Notes: a model not told the origin generated them from the sequence alone. Positions 16,850-26,434 are shown, counted from the stretch's first letter. The stretch is DNA of 64,000 nt from Halobellus captivus (GCF_003697845.1 NZ_RDQE01000001.1:186001-250000); one strand, 5' to 3'. Numbers and translations are program-made.

Positions 16850-17899
16850 TCACGACGCCGCCTCGATCGCATCGAGCAGTCGGCACTTCCGGCAGACCTC
16901 GCGGCTGGTCTTCGACCCGCAGCGCGTGCACTCGCGAAGCGATCGGGAGCCGTCGTCGCGGCTGCCGTCGCCGCCGCCGTCGTCGTCCCGGTCGCCGTCG
17001 CCGTCGGAGTCGGACCGATCGGATCCGTCCCCGTCCTCCCGATACCGCTCCGCGGTGAGCGCCGACAGCTCCTCGTAGCCGGCCATGATCGAGTGGCGCG
17101 TACCGGGGTGGTTCTCCTCGAGGTCGTGGATGAGCGACTGGATCTCGCCGCGGTACGCCTCGGCGGCGTGGGGACACTCGGCCATGTGAACCGGGAGGTC
17201 GCGGACGTGACAGTAGAGGGAGATCTCCTTCTCGGGCACGTCGCGAAGCGGCTTGGCGCGCGGGACGAACTCGTCGGTCTCGCCGCGCTCGTCGAACGGT
17301 CCGAGCGAGGCGTCGAAGTGTTTCGCGACCTGCCGGACGTCGCCCTCGAGGAAGTTCATCAGGGCGGTTTGGGCCTCGTCGTCGAGGTTGTGACCGGTGA
17401 GCAGCTTGTCGGCGTCGAACTCCCCGGCGTACCGCTCGAGAACGTCCCGGCGGAACACCCCGCAGTACGCACAGGGGGCCATGTCCTCCGGGTCCGTCTC
17501 CACCACGTCATCCATGCGGACGCCGAACTCGTCGTCGTAGGAGACGACCTCGTGTCGGATCGAACGGTCCGCGGTGAGATCGAGGCAGGCGTCGAGGCTC
17601 TCGTCGCGGTAGCCCTCGATCCCCTCGTGGATCGTGAGCGCAAGCATCTCGACGCGCGGGTCGCGTCCGAACACGTCGTCGAGGACGTGGGTGAGCACCA
17701 CGCTGTCCTTCCCGCCCGAGAGCCCGATCACCCAGCGGTCGGGGTCGTCGGGAGTCGCATCCGGGTCGAGCAACCCGTCCTCCCGAACGCGGCGTTTCAC
17801 ACGCTTCTCGACCGAGCGACAGAGGTGCTCGCCACAGAGGTGGGCCCCCGAGTAGGCGGCGTGGTGGATCGCGTCGGCCCCGCACTTGTCACACTCCAT
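16850..17899 (-). CDS. ncsA: tRNA 2-thiolation adenylase NcsA (TIGR00269/Ncs6-like)
   Basis: 349 aa. An N-terminal zinc finger (CDKCGADAIHHAAYSGAHLC) is followed by the PP-loop ATPase motif (VIGLSGGKDSVVL), the catalytic cysteine region APCAYCGVFRRD with a second cysteine in LPVHMAECPH, and a C-terminal zinc ribbon (CTRCGSKTSREVCRKC). A linker of Gly/Asp/Ser (residues 300-325) precedes the ribbon. The enzyme adenylates wobble U34 of certain tRNAs and inserts sulfur carried by a ubiquitin-like protein; in Haloferax NcsA works with SAMP2, also encoded here at 1577-1804. Confidence 0.88.
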   Translation of the reverse strand: MECDKCGADAIHHAAYSGAHLCGEHLCRSVEKRVKRRVREDGLLDPDATPDDPDRWVIGLSGGKDSVVLTHVLDDVFGRDPRVEMLALTIHEGIEGYRDESLDACLDLTADRSIRHEVVSYDDEFGVRMDDVVETDPEDMAPCAYCGVFRRDVLERYAGEFDADKLLTGHNLDDEAQTALMNFLEGDVRQVAKHFDASLGPFDERGETDEFVPRAKPLRDVPEKEISLYCHVRDLPVHMAECPHAAEAYRGEIQSLIHDLEENHPGTRHSIMAGYEELSALTAERYREDGDGSDRSDSDGDGDRDDDGGGDGSRDDGSRSLRECTRCGSKTSREVCRKCRLLDAIEAAS

Positions 17900-17930
17900 C
17901 GGTGTCCGGTTGCGGACGAGCGGGGATACC

Positions 17931-17974
17931 GGTTTCGGGGCGCGGCGATGCGGGTTTCGGGGCGCGGCGATGCG
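17931..17974 (+). repeat. two perfect 22-bp tandem repeats upstream of ncsA
   Basis: A 22-base unit beginning GGTTTCGGGGCGCGG is repeated without mismatch at 17931-17952 and 17953-17974. It lies 30-75 bases before the ncsA start on the opposite strand, so it could affect promoter spacing. Confidence 0.85.
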
Positions 17975-18070
17975 GAACGACGCGGCCCTCCCGTCGAGAC
18001 GGGGTCGTTCGGCAACGCCACGTGCGTTGTCTCGCGTTTCGGTACCGGTTTGCCCCCGGGGACGACTGGA

Positions 18071-18595
18071 GTGGACGTGACGGACTCCCCGACCGGGATC
18101 GACCGCGACCCGGACTCGAACCCGATCGACCCGGACCCGCCGGCGGAGAGCCTCCGGACGCGGCTGTGGCGACACGCGTTCAACCTGCTTCCCGCCTATC
18201 GCGGGACCGGGGGGCGGATCGATCACATCGGCGCGGAGTGGCGATACGTCCGCGTGCGGGTCCCGTTCAACTGGCGGACGAGAAACGGCCTCGGCGTGGC
18301 CTTCGGCGGGAGCCTCTACGGCGCGCTCGACCCGGTGTACATGACCATGCTCCGGCGGGTCCTCGGCGACGGCTTCACGGTCTGGGACAAGTCGGCCGCG
18401 ATCGAGTTCATCGAACCCGGTCGTGAGACGCTGTACGCGGAGTTCGAGCTCGAGGCCGCGGAGACCGCGACGATCCGCGAGGAGCTCGCGCCGGGCGAGT
18501 CGACCGACCGCGAGTACGACGTCTCGCTCGTCGACGAGTCGGGCACCGCCCACGCGACCTGTCGGAAGACGCTGTACGTGCGGCGCGACGGGTGA
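18071..18595 (+). CDS. hotdog-fold thioesterase-like protein (DUF4442-like)
   Basis: 174 aa with a GTG start. After an acidic N-terminal 25 residues comes RLWRHAFNLLPAYRGTGGRI, then VRVRVPFNWRTRNGLGVAFGGSLYGALDPVYM and WDKSAAIEFIEPG, the pattern of DUF4442/YiiD-type hotdog proteins, which are related to acyl-CoA thioesterases. Substrate unknown. There is no good ATG near the domain; a GTG at 18077 is an equal candidate, and an ATG near 17948 would place the start inside the 22-bp repeats. The start is therefore uncertain. Confidence 0.7.
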   Translation: MDVTDSPTGIDRDPDSNPIDPDPPAESLRTRLWRHAFNLLPAYRGTGGRIDHIGAEWRYVRVRVPFNWRTRNGLGVAFGGSLYGALDPVYMTMLRRVLGDGFTVWDKSAAIEFIEPGRETLYAEFELEAAETATIREELAPGESTDREYDVSLVDESGTAHATCRKTLYVRRDG

Positions 18596-18674
18596 GCGCG
18601 GACGGCGGGCGGCTCGGACTCGGACCGGCGTCGACGGGGCGGGGACGAGAGACGGATCCGAACCCCGGACCCGT

Positions 18675-19631
18675 TCAGGCCGTCGCGCCCGCGACGAGGC
18701 TCTCGCGGACGGTCTCGAGGAACCGGTTCGGGTGTTCGACGTGTGGAAGCAGGGCGGCCCGATCGAAGACGACCAGCCGCGCCCCCGACGCGTCCGCGAG
18801 CTCCCGACCGTCCGAGAGCGGGCTCACGTCGGCCTCGCGTCCCCACACGATGGTCGGCGGCACCTCGAGGTCGGCGAGCGCGGCCGCCAGGTCGAGGTCG
18901 CCGTTGAGGTAGCCCGAGACGAACGACGCCGGCGCGAAGCGCGCGTTCTCGACGTGACTGGTCCGCCACTCGTAGTCGACCCACTCCTCCGTGGGGTTTT
19001 CGGGGTCGTAGTAGCCGTGGTCGGCGTTGAAGTACCGGATCGAGGGTTTCGAGGCGATCAGGTTGAACAGCGCCGAGCCGACGAGCGGCGACCGCAGCAG
19101 TTCCCGGAGCCAGGGTTTCGGCGGACTCGGCCCGGCGACGGTCGTGGGGCAGACCGCGACGAAGCCGCTTATCTCGACGTCGTCGCCGGCCGCTCCGTCG
19201 CCGGCGACCGCCCCGGCGGCGTACGCCGCCGACAGCGACGAGGCGACCACCGCGGGCTCGTCGAACTCGGCGAGGAAGTCGTGAACGAAGTCCTCGTACA
19301 GCGCGGCGGAGTACCGCAGCGGCGGGCGATCGGAGCGGCCGTACCCCGGGAGGTCGGGCGCGATGACGTGGTAGTCGGCGGTGAGGTCGCCGAAGACCTC
19401 GCGCCACTCGCCGGCGGAGCCCGCGGCGTTGATCCCGTGGAGGAGCACGAGGTCGCGGTCCCCCGGATCACCGCCCTCGGTGTACGCCACGTCCATCCCG
19501 CGCCAGCGGAAGGTCCAGTCGTCGCCGACGAGCGGCGACTCGAGATCGCCCTCGTAGCGGAGCCCGGCGTTCGTCGCCGCGATCGTGCCGATCCCGAGGA
19601 GGGCCGTTCCGGCGAGGTTCCTGAGTTTCAT
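18675..19631 (-). CDS. alpha/beta hydrolase
   Basis: 318 aa. A hydrophobic N-terminus (LRNLAGTALLGIGTIAATNA) may be a signal anchor. The oxyanion region is VLLHGINAAG, the nucleophile elbow is VVASSLSAAYA (Ser-x-Ser-x-Ser rather than Gly-x-Ser-x-Gly), and the acid and base are likely in WGREADVSPL and LLPHVEHPNRF. APDLPGYGRSDRPPLRYS is the usual second-strand signature of this family. Substrate unknown. It is the last gene on the minus strand after meaB but 30 bases away, so co-transcription is likely. Confidence 0.82.
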   Translation of the reverse strand: MKLRNLAGTALLGIGTIAATNAGLRYEGDLESPLVGDDWTFRWRGMDVAYTEGGDPGDRDLVLLHGINAAGSAGEWREVFGDLTADYHVIAPDLPGYGRSDRPPLRYSAALYEDFVHDFLAEFDEPAVVASSLSAAYAAGAVAGDGAAGDDVEISGFVAVCPTTVAGPSPPKPWLRELLRSPLVGSALFNLIASKPSIRYFNADHGYYDPENPTEEWVDYEWRTSHVENARFAPASFVSGYLNGDLDLAAALADLEVPPTIVWGREADVSPLSDGRELADASGARLVVFDRAALLPHVEHPNRFLETVRESLVAGATA

Positions 19632-19661
19632 GCCATCCCGTTGGTTCGCTGGCGACTTATA

Positions 19662-20834
19662 TCACGTGTCTCCCGGCTCGAGGTCCTCGAGACACGCCGC
19701 GATCGGGTCGACGATCTCGGCCGCGAGGCCGTACGGGTCCGCCTCCTTGTGCTCGACCCGAGCCGCGAGCGCCTCGATCCCGCCGCGACGCTCGATCGCC
19801 TCGCTCGCGAGCGCGCCGACGTCCGCCCGCACCAGCGTCCGGATCTCCTCGGCGTATCGACGCCGCCGCGTCTCGCTCAGTTCGCCGGACTCGCGGAGGA
19901 ACTCCCCGTGCGCGTCGAACGCCCCGATCAGCTCGTCGATACCGTCGCCCGTCTCGGCGACGGTCGCCAGCACTGCCGGGGTCCACGCGTCGACGGCGTC
20001 ATCGACGGACGCGTCCCTCTCGTCGTCCTCCTCGCCCTCGCTTCCGTCGTCGTTCGGGTCGTTCGGCACCCCGACTCCGTGGTGGCCCGCGTCGAGCCCG
20101 GCGGTCGGGCCCTCGCGGCGATGGACCATCTCCTCCAACTCGGCGAGGGTCCGCTCGGCCCCGTCCATGTCGGCTTTGTTGACCACGAACACGTCGCCGA
20201 TCTCGAGGATGCCCGCCTTCAGCGTCTGGACGTCGTCGCCGGACTCGGGCTGGACGAGCACCGCGACCGTGTCGGCGGTGCGGACGACGTCGACCTCGCT
20301 CTGGCCGGCACCGACGGTCTCGATCATCACCACGTCCTTCCCGAACGCGTCGAGCGCCGTCACCGCGTCCGCGGTCGCCGTCGAGAGTCCGCCGAGCTGT
20401 CCGCGCGCGCTCATCGAGCGGAAGAACACGTCCATGTCGCCGACGTTCGAGGCCATCCGGATCCGGTCGCCGAGCACCGCGCCGCCGGTGTACGGCGAGG
20501 AGGGATCGACGGCGACGACGCCGACCGTGTCGCCGCGCTCGCGGTAGGCCGCCGCGAGCTTGTCGACGAGCGTTGACTTTCCGGCGCCGGGCGCGCCCGT
20601 CACGCCGATCACGGCCGCGTCGCCGGCGTGGTCGTACAGCGTCGAGACGATCCCGCGGTACCCCGGCGTGCGCTCCTCTATCTTGGTGATGACCCGCGCG
20701 AGCGCACGGTGGCTCCCCGCGAGCAACTCCTCGAGGAGTTCGGCGTCGCGGTCGCGGAGTTCGACCGCTCGGTCGTGGGAAGCGGCCCGCCCCCGAGTCG
20801 AGTTCGCCCCCCAGTTCGCGTCCCGCCCGTTCAT
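19662..20834 (-). CDS. meaB: methylmalonyl-CoA mutase-associated GTPase MeaB
   Basis: 390 aa. A long N-terminal helix (ELLEELLAGSHRALARVITK) precedes Walker A (GVTGAPGAGKSTLVDKL), the switch segment VMIETVGAGQSEVDV and the base-recognition motif VVNKADM. This is the MeaB/ArgK pattern. MeaB guards and reloads the cobalamin-dependent methylmalonyl-CoA mutase. An acidic insertion near residue 270 (DPNDDGSEGEEDDERD) is unusual in length. Its ATG directly follows the TAA of the B12-binding subunit (TAAATG), so the two are coupled. Confidence 0.93.
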   Translation of the reverse strand: MNGRDANWGANSTRGRAASHDRAVELRDRDAELLEELLAGSHRALARVITKIEERTPGYRGIVSTLYDHAGDAAVIGVTGAPGAGKSTLVDKLAAAYRERGDTVGVVAVDPSSPYTGGAVLGDRIRMASNVGDMDVFFRSMSARGQLGGLSTATADAVTALDAFGKDVVMIETVGAGQSEVDVVRTADTVAVLVQPESGDDVQTLKAGILEIGDVFVVNKADMDGAERTLAELEEMVHRREGPTAGLDAGHHGVGVPNDPNDDGSEGEEDDERDASVDDAVDAWTPAVLATVAETGDGIDELIGAFDAHGEFLRESGELSETRRRRYAEEIRTLVRADVGALASEAIERRGGIEALAARVEHKEADPYGLAAEIVDPIAACLEDLEPGDT

Positions 20835-21254
20835 TTACTCGCGCTCCGGGACGTTGTTCCGGACGAACTCGATCGTCTCCTTCATCGGCGTTCCCGGGCC
20901 GAACACCTCCGCGACGCCGAGTTCCTTCAGCTCCTTCACGTCGTCGTCGGGAACGATCCCGCCGACGAGGATCAGGGTGTCCTCGAACGCGCCGTACTCC
21001 TCCAGCCCCTCGATCACCTTCGGAACGAGGGTGTTGTGCGCCCCCGAGAGGATCGAGATGCCGAGGACGTCGACGTCCTCCTGGACCGCCGCCTGAACGA
21101 TGTCCTCGGGCGCGCGGTGGAGGCCGGAGTAGACCACCTCGAAACCGGCGTCGCGGAACGCCCGCGCGATCACGTGTGCGCCCCGGTCGTGGCCGTCGAG
21201 CCCGACCTTCGCGACCAGACACCGGACGGTCCGTTCTGTCCCTTCGACGCTCAT
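20835..21254 (-). CDS. methylmalonyl-CoA mutase cobalamin-binding subunit
   Basis: 139 aa. The B12-binding motif is GLDGHDRGA (Asp-x-His-x-x-Gly) near residue 20, followed by VVYSGLHRAPEDIV and LGISILSGAHNTLVPKV, the usual body of the small or C-terminal mutase domain. It holds cobalamin in the base-off form for the catalytic subunit, which is not in this window. Together with meaB it forms a compact propionate or methylaspartate-cycle unit. The ATG at 21254 is preferred over one a few codons upstream because it begins at the conserved VRCLVAKVGLDG lead. Confidence 0.9.
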   Translation of the reverse strand: MSVEGTERTVRCLVAKVGLDGHDRGAHVIARAFRDAGFEVVYSGLHRAPEDIVQAAVQEDVDVLGISILSGAHNTLVPKVIEGLEEYGAFEDTLILVGGIVPDDDVKELKELGVAEVFGPGTPMKETIEFVRNNVPERE

Positions 21255-21382
21255 ACCCGGACCTGGCACGCGTGACCGTTTGACTCTAACGGCGGTGCCG
21301 GAGCGACCGCGTTCCGACCGGTCCGGCTCGACAACCCGACCGAATCGTCAACTCATTTCCCCGGGGAGCGTGTAGTGCGGCC

Positions 21383-22399
21383 ATGGGACACGAGTGTGAC
21401 GACTGCGGCGAGACGTTCGAGACGCTCTCGCGCCTCCGTCTCCACGACTGTGGCAACGACCACTCCGACGGATCTCTCGACGCGTCCGAAGTGTCCGGCG
21501 TCTCCGACACGGCCGGCGTGAATGACTCGACGTCCCCGTCTTCCGGCGGCGGATCCGGTCGATCCGTCGCCGAACTCGACGACTCGCTCGACCGGGTCGC
21601 CGACGGCGACGTCGACGCGATCCATCACGCGATCGCGGCCTTCGAGTCGACGCTCTCGGCCGCGCTCGACGAGGGCGGGAGCGGAGACGCGTATCGCGAG
21701 GTGTTCTGGTCGTACTACGAGCCCGTCGCCGACGCGCTCGACGCGGCGACACGGTCGGAGGGACGGGACGTCCTCGACGACGTGATGGACGCGTACGACC
21801 CGGCCGCGGACGACGAGCTCCCGCTCGTGACGCCCGCGCTCGCCAACGTGGTCGGCCGGTACGTGATCCGCACGCGACTGGCCGACGGCGTCGAGGCCGT
21901 ACCGATCACCTCGCTCGAGTATCTCGATGCCGTCGCGGTCGACGCCGCGGACGGCGACGACATCGCGCTCGAGGAGACCCACGCGTACGGGTGGGGGATC
22001 GGGCATCCGGACCACTCGATCGTCGACCGTCTCCGCGCCCGGGCGACGTCGGGCGATCTCTCGGTCAGTCCGACGCTCGAACACGCCTTCTACGCCGACC
22101 AGTACGCCGCGGTCGACGCCCTCGAACGGCTGGTGGGAGACGAGTCGATCGACGGAACGTTCCCCCGAGTCAATCGCGACGATATGCCGTATCGACGGTA
22201 CCTGCTCGACTGCGTGTACGATCTGAAAACCGACGGATCACTCCCGCGGACGCCGAGATACTACGACTGGGCCGACGAGTTCGACTACTCGTTCGAACTG
22301 GACGAGGGGGTCGAACGGCGCGTTCGCGACCTGGTCGAGGAGACGGGGTTCGACGCGGAACTTCCGGACGACTGGACGCTCCGTGACCTCGGGATCTAA
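21383..22399 (+). CDS. uncharacterised haloarchaeal protein with N-terminal zinc finger
   Basis: 338 aa. Residues 5-23 form a C2H2-like finger with Cys5, Cys8, His21 and Cys23 (CDDCGETFETLSRLRLHDC). The rest is a helical, acidic domain of about 270 residues with no motif I recognise; it includes a repeat-like helix pair near residues 95-150 and the aromatic-rich end YYDWADEFDYSFELDEG. A single finger at the N-terminus suggests nucleic-acid or protein binding. The gene stands alone, facing away from the mutase genes. Confidence 0.65.
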   Translation: MGHECDDCGETFETLSRLRLHDCGNDHSDGSLDASEVSGVSDTAGVNDSTSPSSGGGSGRSVAELDDSLDRVADGDVDAIHHAIAAFESTLSAALDEGGSGDAYREVFWSYYEPVADALDAATRSEGRDVLDDVMDAYDPAADDELPLVTPALANVVGRYVIRTRLADGVEAVPITSLEYLDAVAVDAADGDDIALEETHAYGWGIGHPDHSIVDRLRARATSGDLSVSPTLEHAFYADQYAAVDALERLVGDESIDGTFPRVNRDDMPYRRYLLDCVYDLKTDGSLPRTPRYYDWADEFDYSFELDEGVERRVRDLVEETGFDAELPDDWTLRDLGI

Positions 22400-22531
22400 G
22401 GGTCCGACGCGACGACCTCCGGCCGGTCCCACATCCGACGTGCCTTTCCGGTTCGACCGCGTCACGTCCGGTATGTGCACGATCTCGCCGTCGACCCGCG
22501 ATCGGAACCCCTCGAACTCGGTGAGTCGCCC

Positions 22532-23305
22532 ATGAGCGGGAAGGACGACTACTACAACCGCTCGAAACAGCAGGGGTACCGGAGCCGCGCCTCCTACAAG
22601 CTGAAACAGCTCGACGAGGACGCGGACCTCCTCGCACCCGGCGACACCGTCGTCGACCTCGGGGCCGCGCCGGGCGGCTGGCTCCAGGTGGCCGCCGAGG
22701 AGGTGGGCGAATCGGGGACCGTGATCGGCGTCGACCTCCAGCGCATCGACGACCTCGACGAACACGACGTCGAGACGATCCGCGGCGACATGACCGAGGA
22801 GCGCACCCGCCACTACCTGCGGGAGGCGGTCGGCGAGGGCGGCGCGGACGTCGTCGTGAGCGACATGGCCCCCAACATGACCGGCGAGTACTCGCTGGAC
22901 CACGCGCGGTCGGTCCACCTCGCCCGGCAGGCGTTCGACGTCGCCGAGGAGCTGCTCGCGCCCGGCGGCGACTTCGTCGTGAAGGTGTTTCAGGGCGAGG
23001 ACCTCGACGGGTTCCGCGACGAGGTCGCCGACGCGTTCGAGTACGTGAAGACGACCTCGCCGCCGGCCTCGCGGGACGCCTCCTCGGAGGTGTACCTCGT
23101 CGCGAAGGGTCGAATGACCGCCACCGTCGCGGTCGGCGACCGGCTGGAGGTCACTATCGAGGGGCGCGGCGACGAGGGCGACGGCATCGCGTACGTCGAC
23201 GGCTACACGCTTTTCGTCCCCGACGCGGAGCCCGGCGAGACCGTCGCGATCGAGGTCAGGGACGTCAAACCTCGGTTCGGATTCGCGGAGCGGATCGAAG
23301 GGTAA
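22532..23305 (+). CDS. rlmE: 23S rRNA 2'-O-methyltransferase RlmE (FtsJ) with TRAM domain
   Basis: 257 aa. The start KDDYYNRSKQQGYRSRASYKL and SAM motif VVDLGAAPGGWLQVAAEEVG identify FtsJ/RlmE; the KDKE catalytic set is visible as Lys in the lead, Asp in VVVSDMAPNMTG, Lys in FVVKVFQGED and Glu in ASSEVYLVAKG. A TRAM RNA-binding domain follows (VGDRLEVTIEGRGDEG). The enzyme methylates U2552 of 23S rRNA in bacteria; haloarchaeal members carry the TRAM addition. Seven bases separate it from the convergent folA stop. Confidence 0.92.
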   Translation: MSGKDDYYNRSKQQGYRSRASYKLKQLDEDADLLAPGDTVVDLGAAPGGWLQVAAEEVGESGTVIGVDLQRIDDLDEHDVETIRGDMTEERTRHYLREAVGEGGADVVVSDMAPNMTGEYSLDHARSVHLARQAFDVAEELLAPGGDFVVKVFQGEDLDGFRDEVADAFEYVKTTSPPASRDASSEVYLVAKGRMTATVAVGDRLEVTIEGRGDEGDGIAYVDGYTLFVPDAEPGETVAIEVRDVKPRFGFAERIEG

Positions 23306-23311
23306 CGCGAT

Positions 23312-23812
23312 TCACTCTCCCGCCGACCGCCGCCGCCACTCCCGGAGAGTGAACGCCTCGTAGTCGACCTCGTCGACCACCTCCCACTCCGTTTCGTCCC
23401 ACGCCGGGTACCGCGTGTCGCCCTCGTAGACGCCGACGACGTGGCTCAAAACCATCCCGTCGACGTGCGGCTGGAACAGCTCGTAGATCGACCCCCCGCC
23501 GAGGACGTAGACAGTCTCGACGCCCTCCTCCGTCACCGCCTCGCGCGCCCGATCGAGCGCCGCCTCGACGTCGCCGGCGGCGACCGCGGTCGGCACGTCG
23601 ACGGTCTCCACGCTCCGGCTCACGACGATCTGTCGGCTCCCCGGGAGGTCATCGCGCATCGAGTCGAAGGTACGCCGGCCGAGGATCACCGGCGAGCCCG
23701 CGACGCGCTCGCGGTACTGCCGCACGTCCGCCTCGATGTGTGGCCAGGGGACTTCGCCGTCCCTGCCGATCACGCCGTTCTCCGCGAGCGCCGCGACGCT
23801 GACGAGTCGCAT
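23312..23812 (-). CDS. folA: dihydrofolate reductase
   Basis: 166 aa. The N-terminus [20 protein letters not shown] and [12 protein letters not shown] are diagnostic, with [13 protein letters not shown] for NADPH binding and the acid in the first helix (Glu in [11 protein letters not shown]). It reduces dihydrofolate to tetrahydrofolate. A GTGATATAAAG box lies shortly before the start. Normal length; nothing unusual. Confidence 0.93.
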   Translation of the reverse strand: MRLVSVAALAENGVIGRDGEVPWPHIEADVRQYRERVAGSPVILGRRTFDSMRDDLPGSRQIVVSRSVETVDVPTAVAAGDVEAALDRAREAVTEEGVETVYVLGGGSIYELFQPHVDGMVLSHVVGVYEGDTRYPAWDETEWEVVDEVDYEAFTLREWRRRSAGE

Positions 23813-23908
23813 ACCGATCGCTCGGGCTCGGTGATATAAAGTGACGCGACGGCCCGGCCGTCGCCGCTTCGGGACGCGGCTGCCGCCTGCTCCGGGACGC
23901 GACCGAAC

Positions 23909-24925
23909 CTACTCAGCGAGGCCGAGCAGGTCGAACGGGTAGCCGTTGTCGTTGTCGTCGGCCTCCTCGTAGACGACGCGGGCGGCCGCGACGTCCTGGA
24001 TCGCGAGGCCGGTCGAGTCGAAGACGGTGACGCCGGACACGCCCTCCTCGCCGGTGCCCCTGGCTCCCGCCCGCCCCGCCCGGTTCCCGACGACGATCTC
24101 GCCGATCTCGCCGTAGATGTCGTCGTCGTCGAGGACGCCGGCGGCGTACGGGACGTTGATCTCCCCGGAGTGGGTACACTGCGCGTGGTCGTCGATGACG
24201 ATCGTCGCGTCGAGCAGGAGGTCGTCGGCCAGTTCGTGTTTGCCCTCTGCGTCGGCGCCCATCGCGTTGACGTGGGTGTGTTCGCCCACGTCGTCGGGGC
24301 CGACGATCGGGTCCTCGACGGGCGTCACCGTCGAGAGCACGTCGCAGTGGCCGGCTTCCGAGATCGAGCCCGCGCGCACGTCGAAGCGGTCCTCGAAGGC
24401 GTCGATGAAGTCCGCCACGCGCTCCTCGTCGAGGTCGCTCACGACGACCTCCTCGATGTCGCGCACCGCGGCGATCGCCTCGAGCTGGGTGTACGCCTGG
24501 ACGCCCGCGCCGACGATCCCCATCGAGGTCGCGTCCGGAATCGCGAGATGGTCGGTGGCGACCGCGGCGGCCGCGCCCGTCCGCTTCATCGTGAGCTCGG
24601 TCCCGTCCATGATCGCGAGCGGGAAAGCGGTCTCGGGGTCCGAGTAGATCATCGTTCCCATCACGGTCGGGAGGTCGTGGTCTGCGGGGTTGTCCGTGTG
24701 GACGTTCACCCACTTGATCCCGGCCGCGTCCCAGTCGCCGGCGTCCATGTACGCGGGCATCGACCGGAAGTCGCCGTTGTACTGGGGGAGGTCGAGGTAC
24801 GACTTCGGCGGCATCTGGGCGTCGCCGCGCTCGTAGGCGGCGAACGCCCCCTCGACTGCTTCGATGACGCGATCCATCCGCGCGTTCTCGTCGACGTCCT
24901 CGTCGTTGAGGAGCAGCGTCTGCAT
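23909..24925 (-). CDS. ornithine cyclodeaminase / alanine dehydrogenase family protein
   Basis: 338 aa. The substrate loop is YLDLPQYNGDFRSMPAYM, the conserved Lys is in AGIKWVNVHTDN, and the NAD-binding turn is MGIVGAGVQAYTQLEAI. ELTMKRTGAAAAVATDHLA is a further family hallmark. Members are NAD(P)-dependent enzymes such as ornithine cyclodeaminase, archaeal alanine dehydrogenase or related dehydrogenases; sequence alone does not settle which. A TTATCC-like element precedes the start by about 25 bases. Monocistronic by spacing. Confidence 0.85.
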   Translation of the reverse strand: MQTLLLNDEDVDENARMDRVIEAVEGAFAAYERGDAQMPPKSYLDLPQYNGDFRSMPAYMDAGDWDAAGIKWVNVHTDNPADHDLPTVMGTMIYSDPETAFPLAIMDGTELTMKRTGAAAAVATDHLAIPDATSMGIVGAGVQAYTQLEAIAAVRDIEEVVVSDLDEERVADFIDAFEDRFDVRAGSISEAGHCDVLSTVTPVEDPIVGPDDVGEHTHVNAMGADAEGKHELADDLLLDATIVIDDHAQCTHSGEINVPYAAGVLDDDDIYGEIGEIVVGNRAGRAGARGTGEEGVSGVTVFDSTGLAIQDVAAARVVYEEADDNDNGYPFDLLGLAE

Positions 24926-24997
24926 ATCGCAACTCTTGCCGGAGGGGTACTTATCCCTGCTGAAGCGTTCCGGTTTCGGCGGCGCGACCCGACCCGC

Positions 24998-26434
24998 CTA
25001 CGCCTCGATACCGGTCGGGTCGAGTCCGACGCCGGTGACTTCGAAGCGCGCGCCGCCGTCGGGTCCCTCCGTCACGTCGATCTCCCACCCGTGGGCGGCG
25101 ACGATCTGCGAGACGATCGCGAGCCCGAAGCCGCTCCCGTGGTCGGACGTGGTGTGTCCCCGCTCGAAGACCGCCTCGCGGTCCGTCGGCGGGATCCCCG
25201 GTCCGTCGTCCTCGACGTAGAACCCGCTCTCGTCCTCCAATACGCCCGCGGTAATGGTCACGGATTCGCCGGCGTGGTCGACGGAGTTCCGCAACAGGTT
25301 CTCCAGCGCCTCGACCGTCCGACCGGGGTCACACCGGACCGTCATCGAGTCGTCGATCTCGAGGGTGGCCTCCGACAACAGGAGGTTCTCGCTGCTCGAT
25401 CGGACCAGCGATTCGAACTCGACCGGCGCGCGGTCGTCGATCGTCGCGCCCCGCTTCGCGAGCGTGAGCAACTCGTCGATGAGGTCGTCCATCCGAGCGA
25501 GCGCCCGCGCACTGGTTTCGAGGTATCGACTGTCGTGTTCCTCCCTGGCGAGGTCCAGGTTCCCGTCGGCGACGTTCAGGGGGTTTCGGAGGTCGTGTGC
25601 GACCGTCGAGGCGAACCGCTCCAGCCGTTCGTTCTTCTCGACCAGGCTCTTCTCGTAGTACTTCCGGTCGGTGATGTCCCGGCTGAACCCGCTGATGAAG
25701 TCGACCTCTCCCCGATCGTCGGTGACCGGGATACACCGCGATTCGACCCACGCTTCGAACTCCTCGGACCTGTTCACGCGGTACTCGATCCGGACGGTCT
25801 CGCCGTCGGAGACCCGAGCCATCGCCTCCGTGACGCGGTCGACGTCCTCGGGATGAACTCGATCGAGGAACGACCGGGGGTCGGAACGGATCTCCTCGGT
25901 CGGCCGACCGAAGACGGTCTCGTACGCGGAGTTGATGAAGTGGAGCTCCTGCCAGTCCGCCGAGAATATCCACAGCACGTCGTCGGTCGCCGAGGCGAGC
26001 GACCGGAGCTTCCGGTCCGTCCGCTCCATCCGTCGTTGGGCGCGTTCGTGTTCGACGGCCGAGAGGACCTTCCGGGCCAGAAGCGGGGAGGGGTCGCCGA
26101 TGGCCCGGTGGATGACGTAGTCGGTGACGCCGGCGCTGATGCTCTCGCTCGCGACCTCCTCGTCGCCCGTCTCGGTAAAGAGGATGAACGGGACGTCGTC
26201 GCCGTTCTCGCGGATCGAACGGAGGTAGTCGAGTCCCGTCCGCCCCGGCATGTGGTGGTCGCTCAGAACGCAATCGACCCGGTGATCGGTTCGGACCGCT
26301 TCGGCTTCGTCCACCGATTCGGCGGTTCGAACGCCGATCCGGTCGTCCTCGCGCTCGAGACGTCGAGCGACCAACTCGAGGAGTTCGGCGTCGTCGTTGA
26401 CGTAGAGAACGGACACGTCCGTCGCTCCAGCCAT
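24998..26434 (-). CDS. hybrid sensor kinase: receiver-PAS-histidine kinase
   Basis: 478 aa. An N-terminal receiver domain (residues 7-125) has the phosphoacceptor Asp59 in VLSDHHMPG and acidic Asp14-Asp15. A PAS domain (about 145-265) is followed by a HisKA dimerisation helix with phosphorylatable His in FASTVAHDLRNPL and a HATPase_c domain with N box ENLLRNSVDHA, G1 box VEDDGPGIP and G2 box GSGFGLAI. No membrane span is present, so it senses an internal or redox signal. Receiver-first layout is common in haloarchaea. Promoter and palindrome lie directly upstream. No partner output gene is adjacent. Confidence 0.9.
   Translation of the reverse strand: MAGATDVSVLYVNDDAELLELVARRLEREDDRIGVRTAESVDEAEAVRTDHRVDCVLSDHHMPGRTGLDYLRSIRENGDDVPFILFTETGDEEVASESISAGVTDYVIHRAIGDPSPLLARKVLSAVEHERAQRRMERTDRKLRSLASATDDVLWIFSADWQELHFINSAYETVFGRPTEEIRSDPRSFLDRVHPEDVDRVTEAMARVSDGETVRIEYRVNRSEEFEAWVESRCIPVTDDRGEVDFISGFSRDITDRKYYEKSLVEKNERLERFASTVAHDLRNPLNVADGNLDLAREEHDSRYLETSARALARMDDLIDELLTLAKRGATIDDRAPVEFESLVRSSSENLLLSEATLEIDDSMTVRCDPGRTVEALENLLRNSVDHAGESVTITAGVLEDESGFYVEDDGPGIPPTDREAVFERGHTTSDHGSGFGLAIVSQIVAAHGWEIDVTEGPDGGARFEVTGVGLDPTGIEA

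Noticed and set aside
17093-18070. Plus-strand upstream extension of the DUF4442-like gene
   Set aside because: It lies antisense to ncsA and through the 22-bp repeats; the conserved domain begins after 18071.
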